The notes beneath the pieces are model-generated. The model did not search any database. It saw nothing but the letters and a program-made list of their open reading frames with translations, and was not told the origin of the DNA. Positions 57,313 to 64,000 of a stretch of DNA of 64,000 nucleotides are shown here, in pieces; the stretch's first letter is position 1; every line of letters begins with the position of its first letter. The DNA lies in the NCBI RefSeq assembly GCF_000023925.1, contig NC_013169.1, positions 1 through 64,000 on the forward strand, in the 5' to 3' direction. A program made the translations under genes and the position numbers. The DNA is from Kytococcus sedentarius DSM 20547 (lineage in GTDB: Bacteria; Actinomycetota; Actinomycetes; Actinomycetales; Dermatophilaceae).

Positions 57313-57837
57313 TCAGTCGGACTGGTCTGCGGCCTCGGCGGGGAAGGCACTCGCGGCCCAGGTGGCGTGGATGGTGCCCAGGGTCTCGGCCTGCCGGGCG
57401 GCCGCAGCGGTGAGCTCCTCGAACTCCGCGCGGTCGAGCCCCAGCCGGTCGGCGTGCAGGGTCAGGGTCTCCCAGAGGGACAGCTTGCCCACCACGCCCG
57501 AACGCAGCAGCTCCACCTCCAGCAGCGGGCTCAGCGGGGACCGGCTCCCGAGGTGCTGGTTGGGCTTGAGGCGCCCCACCTTCTCGCCGGCCGCGGCCAG
57601 CGCCGTCTTGAGGCCGCTGCGCTCGGCGCCCAGCTGGCTGATCAGCTCCAGCAGGCGCTCGCGCTCCTGCGTGATCTGGCCGGTGAGGGTCTGCAGGTCG
57701 TCGTGGTGGGGGAGGTCGGTGTACTCCTCGGCCATCATCTCCAGGCGCTCCAGGGCGCCCGTCGCCCCGGTGGCGTGGTCGTTGAGGTAGGTGGTCCAGA
57801 GGTCCTGCTCAGCGTCAGTCAGCACGGTGTGGTCCAT
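57313..57837 (-). CDS. ferritin-like/DUF892-like helical protein
   Basis: 174 residues, nearly all alpha-helical, acidic, without signal or membrane segments. Segments such as LERLEMMAEEYTDLP, QTLTGQITQERERLLELISQLGAERSG and SLWETLTLHADRLGLD have the heptad-like spacing of DUF892/ferritin-like bundles, but clear metal ligands cannot be confirmed, so the family call is tentative. The start is ATG 57837 (MDHTVLTDAEQDLW); the open frame extends upstream. It is divergent from the DUF2231 remnant. Confidence 0.55.
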   Translation of the reverse strand: MDHTVLTDAEQDLWTTYLNDHATGATGALERLEMMAEEYTDLPHHDDLQTLTGQITQERERLLELISQLGAERSGLKTALAAAGEKVGRLKPNQHLGSRSPLSPLLEVELLRSGVVGKLSLWETLTLHADRLGLDRAEFEELTAAAARQAETLGTIHATWAASAFPAEAADQSD

Positions 57838-57927
57838 GCCGCCAGCCTTGCACGGCTGTCCGGTGCGCGCCTCCGCATGGCGGCACGACTGTCCGCGCGG
57901 TGCCCAGCCCTTCCCCCGGGAGGAACG

Positions 57928-58379
57928 ATGAACCCCCTGTCCGCCGCCGTCCACGCCCTCGAGCAGCAACGTGCGCTCGATGCCGTCGCCGTCCCCGTCC
58001 GCGATCTCGTTGCCCGGAGGCCGAGGACGCCGCCGACCTGCTGGTGCTCACCGGCATCGCCGGGTACTTCCCGGCGGCCGCGACCGGCGCGCACGACTGG
58101 TCGCGCACCGACGGCCCGGCCACCCGGGTGGGGCTGGCGCACGCCGGGTTGAACGCGGTCGGCCTCGCGCTGCACCTCGGCTCGCTGGCGGCTCGCCGCG
58201 CCGGCAATCGCCCGTTGGGACTCGCCCTCTCGGCCGCGGGGCTCGGCGCCGTGGGCGTCGGCGGGTACCTCGGTGGGCACCTGGCGTACGTCAACGCGGT
58301 GGGCGTCCGCGGTACCAGTGAGCGCCACCCGGCCCGCGAGCTGCGCCCTCGTCCCACCACGGTCCGGGGCCACGTCTGA
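57928..58379 (+). pseudogene. DUF2231 membrane protein gene with internal deletion and frameshift
   Basis: GGAGGA five bases before ATG 57928 starts MNPLSAAVHALEQQRALDAV, the usual DUF2231 N-terminus. Soon after, near 58010-58020, the matching sequence continues in another frame (EDAADLLVLTGIAGYFPAAATG, then LGGHLAYVNAVG), ending at 58379. The block expected between them, with the GHPLHP motif and first membrane helix, is missing. So a deletion whose length is not a multiple of three, or several errors, broke the gene. A sequencing error alone would not explain the lost motif. Confidence 0.65.
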
Positions 58380-58389
58380 GGAGGGCCGG

Positions 58390-58428
58390 CATCACGCCGA
58401 GTTCGCACCATCCAAACGGCGTGTGATG
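58390..58428. promoter_or_regulatory. inverted repeat upstream of the tsuA-tsuB pair
   Basis: CATCACGCCG (58390-58399) faces CGGCGTGTGATG (58417-58428), complementary except for two extra bases. It lies 40-80 bp before tsuA and could be an operator or a leader hairpin for the sulfur-uptake operon. Confidence 0.4.
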
Positions 58429-58468
58429 TACTGCGGCGTCCTGTCGTCCCCTCCCACGGAGTCCTCTC

Positions 58469-59626
58469 ATGATCCTCACCGGTCTGGTTACCGGCGCCCT
58501 GCTCGGATTCGTCCTGCAGCGGGGCCGCTTCTGCATCACCGGCGCTTTCCGCGACGTCTGGCTCAGCGGCTCCACCCGCTGGCTCACGGCGTTCGGCGTC
58601 GTCATCGCCCTGCACGCCATCGGCTACACGGCCCTCTCGGCCCTCGGGGTCGTCAACGCCCCTGTCGACCCCCTGCCGCTGGGCGCCGCCGTGGTCGGTG
58701 GCCTGATCTTCGGCGTCGGCATCATCGCCGCGGGCGGGTGCGCCACCGGCACCTACTACCGGGCCGGCGAGGGCCTGGTGGGCAGCTGGTTCGCACTCAT
58801 CTTCTACGCCCTGTCCGCCGGTGCCATGAAGTACGGCCCGCTGGCCGGGTTCACCACCTGGTCCCGTGACCAGACGGTGGGCGCCACCACCATCGACGCC
58901 AGTCTGGGCCTGCCGGCCTGGGTGGTTGTCGGCGTCCTCTCGGTGGGTGTCGGCCTCGCCGTGCGCCACCACCTGCGGGCCGATGCGGCGCGCCCCCGCA
59001 CCGCCGGCCTGCCCGCCCGTCGCTCCGGCGTGGCCCACCTGCTCACCGAGAAGCGGTGGCACCCCTTCGCCACGGCCGCCGTGGTAGCCGGCATCGCGCT
59101 GGCCGCCTGGCCCCTGAGCACCGCCGCCGGGCGGGTGGGCAGTCTGGGCATCACCACCCCCTCGGCCAAGCTGGGCAACTACCTGACCACGGGCGACCTG
59201 ACGATGGTCGACTGGAGCGTGATGCTGGTGCTCGGCATCCTGGCCGGGTCGCTCGTTGCCGCCCTGGCCAGCGGCGAGTTCCGGGTGCGCGTGCCCGACT
59301 CCACCACCACGCTGCGCGCCATCGGCGGCGGCGTCCTGATGGGTGTGGGCGCCTCGCTGGCCGGCGGCTGCACCGTGGGCCACGGCATGGTCGCCACCGC
59401 CCAGCTGAGCTGGGAGGGCTGGATCGCCACGGGCGCCATGCTGCTCGGCGCCGGCCTGGGCGTCCGCTGGTTCATCCGCACCCGCGACGGTCGCGAGGCC
59501 GTGGCCGGCAGCTCGCCCCGGCCGACCCTCACGCCGGTGGACACCGCCGAGGGCGCCGGCGCCGATGCGGAGCCCGCTCCGCAGCGCACGCGTCCCGCCC
59601 CGGTGCTGACCAAGGTCGGCGACTGA
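58469..59626 (+). CDS. tsuA: YeeE/YedE-family thiosulfate transporter (TsuA-like)
   Basis: 385 residues with nine or more membrane helices and conserved Cys-Gly motifs of the family: GRFCITGAFRD (residues about 20-30), GGCATGTYYRAGEG near 91 and GGCTVGHGM near 300. TsuA relatives import thiosulfate as sulfur source and work with a TusA-like protein, which is the next gene. The C-terminal 45 residues are an Ala/Pro-rich tail. The name rests on family and neighbour. Confidence 0.88.
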   Translation: MILTGLVTGALLGFVLQRGRFCITGAFRDVWLSGSTRWLTAFGVVIALHAIGYTALSALGVVNAPVDPLPLGAAVVGGLIFGVGIIAAGGCATGTYYRAGEGLVGSWFALIFYALSAGAMKYGPLAGFTTWSRDQTVGATTIDASLGLPAWVVVGVLSVGVGLAVRHHLRADAARPRTAGLPARRSGVAHLLTEKRWHPFATAAVVAGIALAAWPLSTAAGRVGSLGITTPSAKLGNYLTTGDLTMVDWSVMLVLGILAGSLVAALASGEFRVRVPDSTTTLRAIGGGVLMGVGASLAGGCTVGHGMVATAQLSWEGWIATGAMLLGAGLGVRWFIRTRDGREAVAGSSPRPTLTPVDTAEGAGADAEPAPQRTRPAPVLTKVGD

Positions 59627-59683
59627 GGACCGGGCGCCGTCCCCACATCCACGACCCACATCCCGACCCCCCAGGAGGTACCC

Positions 59684-59914
59684 GTGAGCACCTACACCCT
59701 CGACACCGCCGGCGACGTCTGCCCCTTCCCGCTGGTCGACGCCCGGGCCGCGATGGAGCAGCTCGCCCCCGGCGACGAGCTCCGCATCGACTTCGACTGC
59801 ACCCAGGCCACCGAGAGCCTGCCGCAGTGGGCCGCCGAGGACGGCCACGAGGTCACGCACTTCGACCGCACCGGCGACGCCAGCTGGAGCATCACCGTGC
59901 GCAAGGCCGCCTGA
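59684..59914 (+). CDS. tsuB: TusA-like sulfurtransferase (TsuB-like)
   Basis: A 76-residue SirA/TusA/YeeD-fold protein. The CPxP motif reads DVCPFPLVDARAAM (Cys13), with the family C-terminal strand SWSITVRK. In the TsuA/TsuB system this protein takes up sulfur passed by the transporter. GTG start with GGAGG 6 nt upstream, 57 bp after tsuA. A strong terminator follows. Confidence 0.9.
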   Translation: MSTYTLDTAGDVCPFPLVDARAAMEQLAPGDELRIDFDCTQATESLPQWAAEDGHEVTHFDRTGDASWSITVRKAA

Positions 59915-59948
59915 GGCCGGCCGCCGCACCGGCCACACCGGCTGGTCA

Positions 59949-59995
59949 CACGACGGCGCCGCCCCCGCATCGGATGTGGGGGCGGCGCCGTCGTG
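59949..59995. terminator. terminator after tsuB, also facing the ABC ATPase gene
   Basis: CACGACGGCGCCGCCCCC (59949-59966) pairs perfectly with GGGGGCGGCGCCGTCGTG (59978-59995) in an 18-bp stem with an 11-nt loop, between the convergent tsuB and ugpC-type genes. Confidence 0.85.
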
Positions 59996-60007
59996 GTGCT
60001 GCGGGCG

Positions 60008-61147
<1,140 letters not shown>

Positions 61148-61259
61148 GGTGACTCTCTCTCCCGGCAGGTACGTGCCGGACGATCCGTTGGAAAGAAGGG
61201 GTGGAGCCGTGCTCGGTGAGCACGGATACAGCGTAGGCCAGCACGGGGGGCCCAGGGGC

Positions 61260-61271
61260 TAGATTGGGGCC
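61260..61271 (+). promoter_or_regulatory. leaderless promoter of the DUF4190 gene
   Basis: TAGATT (61260-61265) is followed by six bases and then the ATG at 61272. Confidence 0.5.
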
Positions 61272-61682
61272 ATGAGCCAGGGTCCGCAGTTCAACCCGTC
61301 CAGTCAGCCCGGCCCGGGGGCCACCTCGTGGGGAGCGGGCTCCGGACCCGTGCCGCCGGCGCCGGGGGGCTACCCGGGCGACGGCTACCGACGGCTCCGT
61401 GAGCAGCACCCCGAGGCGGTCGCGGTCTTCGTGCTGGGCCTGGTCTCGGTGCTCATGCTCTGGCCGCTGGGTTTCCTCGCCTGGATCATGGGCAACAAGG
61501 CGATGCGGGACGTCCGCGACCGCCCCGGCGTCTACGAGAACGAGAACCTGATCGTCGCCGGCCGCATCCTCGGCATCGTCGCGGCGGTGTTGACCATCCT
61601 GTTCGCGGTCTTCTTCGTCGGGATGATGGTCCTCGGCCTCACGGTGCCGCTGTTGGTGGCGACGGGGATCGGCGCGGCCTGA
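61272..61682 (+). CDS. DUF4190 domain membrane protein
   Basis: 136 residues. An N-terminal Gly/Pro/Ser-rich cytoplasmic stretch (residues 1-45) precedes two hydrophobic segments (about 50-72 and 98-130) around GLVSVLMLWPLGFLAWIMGNKAM, a pattern of DUF4190 proteins. Function unknown. It stands alone between divergent and convergent neighbours, with a leaderless-type start. Confidence 0.8.
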   Translation: MSQGPQFNPSSQPGPGATSWGAGSGPVPPAPGGYPGDGYRRLREQHPEAVAVFVLGLVSVLMLWPLGFLAWIMGNKAMRDVRDRPGVYENENLIVAGRILGIVAAVLTILFAVFFVGMMVLGLTVPLLVATGIGAA

Positions 61683-61690
61683 CGTGGGAC

Positions 61691-61722
61691 GGGGCGCCCA
61701 CCGTGGTCGGTGGGCGCCCCGT
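61691..61722. terminator. terminator between convergent genes
   Basis: CGGGGCGCCCACCG (61691-61704) pairs perfectly with 61709-61722 around TGGT: a 14-bp stem between the DUF4190 gene and the convergent NRAMP-like gene. Confidence 0.85.
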
Positions 61723-61756
61723 GGGGGTGGTGGCGGGCTGGCCGCCGGGGATCCGA

Positions 61757-63028
61757 TCAGCCGATGAGGCCGAGCTCCGCTGCCAGGAAGAGCAGCGTGA
61801 AGCCACCGAGGAAGGCCAGACCGACCCAGGCCAGGATCCGCAGGGTGTTCGACAGGTGGTCCTGACGGCGCACCAGCTGGAAGTTCAGCCACGCGAAGAT
61901 CGGCGCCATGATGAAGGCGGCGACCATCGCGAAGCGCAGCAGCTCGCCCATCTGGGCGCTGAACCACACGATGATGCCCAGGGCCACTAGGGCGATGCCG
62001 GTGCTCCACACCATCACGGCCTGGCGGCCGGCGCCGCCCTCACCCCGGCGGATGAGGTGCATGGACTCGGCACAGGCGCGGCCGTAGCCGTCGACCACCG
62101 CGATGGTGGTTCCGTACATCACCACGAAGGCGAGCAGCGCCATCAGCGGACGGGCCCACTCGCCCATCGTGTTGGTGTACATGGTGATCAGCTGCGGGAT
62201 GTATGCGCCACCGGCGCTCTGGATCTGGGTGCCGGTGCCGAACTGCACCAACGCACCGAGGGCGATGAAGAACACGGCCAGGATGGCGCTGATGACGTAG
62301 CCGACGTTGAAGTCGAAGATGACGTCGCGCGCGTTGGCGGGGCGGAAGCGCTGCTTCTCTGCGATCCACAGGGACTGCAGGGCCGAGATCTCGATGGGGG
62401 CGGGCATCCAGCCGATCAGGGCCACCAGGAAGGGCAGGGCGACCAGCGTCCACGGGCTCGGGGCCACCGCATCGGCAGCACCCTGGGCGCCCTTCGAGGC
62501 GGCGACGATCACCGTGACGACCGTGACGACGGTGAGGATGGTGATGATCAGCTTGGTGAGCTTGTCCAGCACCGGGAACCGGCCGGCCAGCAGGATCAAC
62601 CAGACCGAGGCCATCATCAGCGCCGCGACCCACGGGACGCTCAGGCCCCAGGAGGTGGGGAGCGCGAACTTCAGGATGACCGCACAGAGGATGCCGACAC
62701 CGGCGGCGGAGATGACCGACGACACGGCACAGAAGACGAAGAAGACCCACAGGGTGACGCGACCCTTGCGGGCGTAGCCCTGGACGAGGCTCTCACCGGT
62801 CTCGGCGGTGTACTGGGCACCGAACCGGAAGAAGGGGTACTTCATCAGCAGGGCGAAGAGCACCAGGCCGACGAGCTGCCACTGGTAGAGGGCGCCGGCC
62901 TGGGTGGAGCTGACCAGGTGGGAGCCACCGATGGCGGCGGACGCCATGAGCAGGCCGGGGCCGAGGGCGGACAGACGGGACTTCCAGGAGGACTGCTCCT
63001 GGACGGGAGGATGGGTTGCGGTCGCCAT
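61757..63028 (-). CDS. NRAMP-family-like transporter lacking the DPGN motif
   Basis: 423 residues with about eleven membrane helices, annotated in relatives as a Nramp family divalent metal transporter. Helix 1 reads LGPGLLMASAAIGGSHLVSST instead of a DPGN-bearing helix, and helix 6 has ALIGWMPAPIEIS instead of MPH. So the classical Mn/Fe ligands are missing. ATG 63028 is taken as the start; the frame is open to 63067. The substrate is unknown. It lies between the DUF4190 gene and the sugar porter, both independent. Confidence 0.8.
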   Translation of the reverse strand: MATATHPPVQEQSSWKSRLSALGPGLLMASAAIGGSHLVSSTQAGALYQWQLVGLVLFALLMKYPFFRFGAQYTAETGESLVQGYARKGRVTLWVFFVFCAVSSVISAAGVGILCAVILKFALPTSWGLSVPWVAALMMASVWLILLAGRFPVLDKLTKLIITILTVVTVVTVIVAASKGAQGAADAVAPSPWTLVALPFLVALIGWMPAPIEISALQSLWIAEKQRFRPANARDVIFDFNVGYVISAILAVFFIALGALVQFGTGTQIQSAGGAYIPQLITMYTNTMGEWARPLMALLAFVVMYGTTIAVVDGYGRACAESMHLIRRGEGGAGRQAVMVWSTGIALVALGIIVWFSAQMGELLRFAMVAAFIMAPIFAWLNFQLVRRQDHLSNTLRILAWVGLAFLGGFTLLFLAAELGLIG

Positions 63029-63101
63029 GCCCCACCCTGACACGGCACAAACCCTGCTCCTGCGCAACCGGAGGGTCGCGGGCGAATCTGTTGCCGATTC
63101 T

Positions 63102-64000
63102 TTACGTGGCGGGCTGGGTGACGGGGGTCTCCTCGCCCATCTCCTCGAGCTCCTTGCCCTTGGTCTCCTCGATCACCTTGAACACGAACAGGAAGGACAG
63201 GGCCGCGAAGGCCGCGTACAGGCCGTAGGCGAGCACCAGCGAGGTGCTCGCGAGCCAGGGGAAGGTGGTGGTGATGACGAAGTTCGCCAACCACTGCGCG
63301 GCCGCGGCCACGCCCAGGGCCATGCCGCGGATGCTGTTGGGGAACATCTCGCCCAGCAGCACCCACACCATCGGGCCCCAGGTGGCGCCGAAGGAGACCA
63401 CGAAGGCGTTGGCGGCCACCAGGGCGATGACGCCCCAGGGCTCGGGAAGACTGACCGACTGGTCCGGGCCGGACCCCTCGGTGACGGCCTGGGAGAAGGC
63501 CACGGCCATGGTGCCCAGCGACAGGGCCATGCCCGCCGAACCCCACAGCAGGAGCCGGCGACGGCCGATCTTGTCCACGAGCAGGATGGCCACGATGGTC
63601 ACCACGATGTTCGTGATCGAGGTGATGACGTTGATCATGAGGGACTGGGACTCCTCGAAGCCGACGGCCTGCCACAGGGTGGAGCCGTAGTAGAAGATGA
63701 CGTTGATGCCGACGAACTGCTGGAAGACGCTCAGCAGGATGCCCGCCCAGACGATGGGCTTGAGGCCGGCGGCGGCACCCTTCAGGTCCGCGAGCGACTG
63801 CTTGCGCTCCCGGTACAACGAGCGGCGGATCTCCTCGATCTTGCGCTGCGCCGCACCCTTGCCGCGAATGCCCACGACGTCGCGCAGCACCTCGCCGGCC
63901 TTCTTCAGGTCACCGGTGTTCACCAGGTAGCGCGGCGACTCAGGGATGCTCAGCGCCAGGGCGCCGTAGAGCACGGCCGGGACGAGCTCGGAGGCGAACA
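63102..64000 (-). CDS. sugar porter MFS transporter, C-terminal part (cut by window edge)
   Basis: About 299 residues of a sugar/proton symporter; the N-terminal part lies beyond the window. Family motifs are PESPRYL, the cytoplasmic loop, GINVIFYYG in helix 7, DKIGRRRLLLWG, and PNSIRGMALG. The final VIEETKGKELEEM fits the PETKG motif of sugar porters. Nearest relatives include xylose/glucose:H+ symporters, but the sugar cannot be told from this fragment. Confidence 0.9.
   Translation of the reverse strand, partial: FASELVPAVLYGALALSIPESPRYLVNTGDLKKAGEVLRDVVGIRGKGAAQRKIEEIRRSLYRERKQSLADLKGAAAGLKPIVWAGILLSVFQQFVGINVIFYYGSTLWQAVGFEESQSLMINVITSITNIVVTIVAILLVDKIGRRRLLLWGSAGMALSLGTMAVAFSQAVTEGSGPDQSVSLPEPWGVIALVAANAFVVSFGATWGPMVWVLLGEMFPNSIRGMALGVAAAAQWLANFVITTTFPWLASTSLVLAYGLYAAFAALSFLFVFKVIEETKGKELEEMGEETPVTQPAT

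Overview
This window is the replication-origin region of a high-GC Gram-positive chromosome. The order dnaA, oriC, dnaN, gnd, recF, dciA-like, gyrB, gyrA, DUF3566, tRNA-Ile, tRNA-Ala is typical of Actinomycetota. It is followed by crgA and the kinase/cell-wall operon fhaA-fhaB-pstP-rodA-pbpA-pknA-pknB. GC content, CrgA, DLW-39 and the many leaderless promoters fit a Micrococcales-type actinobacterium. A Dermacoccaceae/Kytococcus-like genus is only a guess from overall flavour.

Layout. Positions 1-12,000 hold replication initiation and DNA topology genes on the plus strand, with DnaA boxes upstream of dnaA, inside dnaA and in the dnaA-dnaN gap. From 12,000 to 16,600 come three transcript ends, two tRNAs, a lone PqqD-like protein, a 42-residue DLW-39 peptide gene too short for most ORF callers, a membrane protein, cyclophilin, rhomboid, crgA and DUF881. 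From 16,600 to 27,450 a seven-gene minus-strand operon is almost entirely joined by 4-bp start/stop overlaps. It encodes two Ser/Thr kinases with long Pro/Thr/Ser/Glu repeat tails, a class B PBP, a RodA/FtsW glycosyltransferase, a PP2C phosphatase and two FHA proteins. From 27,700 to 40,900 is a mixed metabolic and stress set: tRNA-Leu, phosphate permease, pirin, DUF4442, lipoprotein, glutaminase-STAS-cNMP fusion, SDR, zinc MDR, S33 peptidase, pyrimidine-dimer glycosylase and hemerythrin. From 40,900 to 46,760 lies a 5-oxoproline module (NRAMP-like transporter, pxpA, pxpB, pxpC) with an APC permease, a GntR regulator and two palindromic sites. From 46,800 to 53,600 are a secreted CocE-type hydrolase, a broken SGNH gene, a DUF222-HNH nuclease and a large catalase with an ankyrin partner. 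From 53,660 to 57,230 is a compact type III polyketide cluster (UbiA divergent from T3PKS, ICMT-like methyltransferase and FAD oxidoreductase), organised like phenolic-lipid srs-type operons but with an added prenyltransferase. The rest holds a DUF2231 pseudogene, a thiosulfate uptake pair (tsuA/tsuB), a sugar ABC ATPase, a DUF4190 protein, an NRAMP-like transporter and a sugar porter cut by the window edge.

The strongest candidate for a less-described system is the UbiA/T3PKS/ICMT/FAD cluster: its two transcription units face away from each other across only 33 bp, each with a -10-like hexamer exactly 6 nt before its ATG. That -10-N6-start architecture recurs at about ten other genes here and indicates heavy use of leaderless transcription. 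Other points worth a second look are a pknB kinase with HND instead of HRD, heptad repeats in both kinase tails, a possible CTG start for the catalase-linked ankyrin protein, and a 19-bp perfect palindrome in the promoter of the 5-oxoproline operon.
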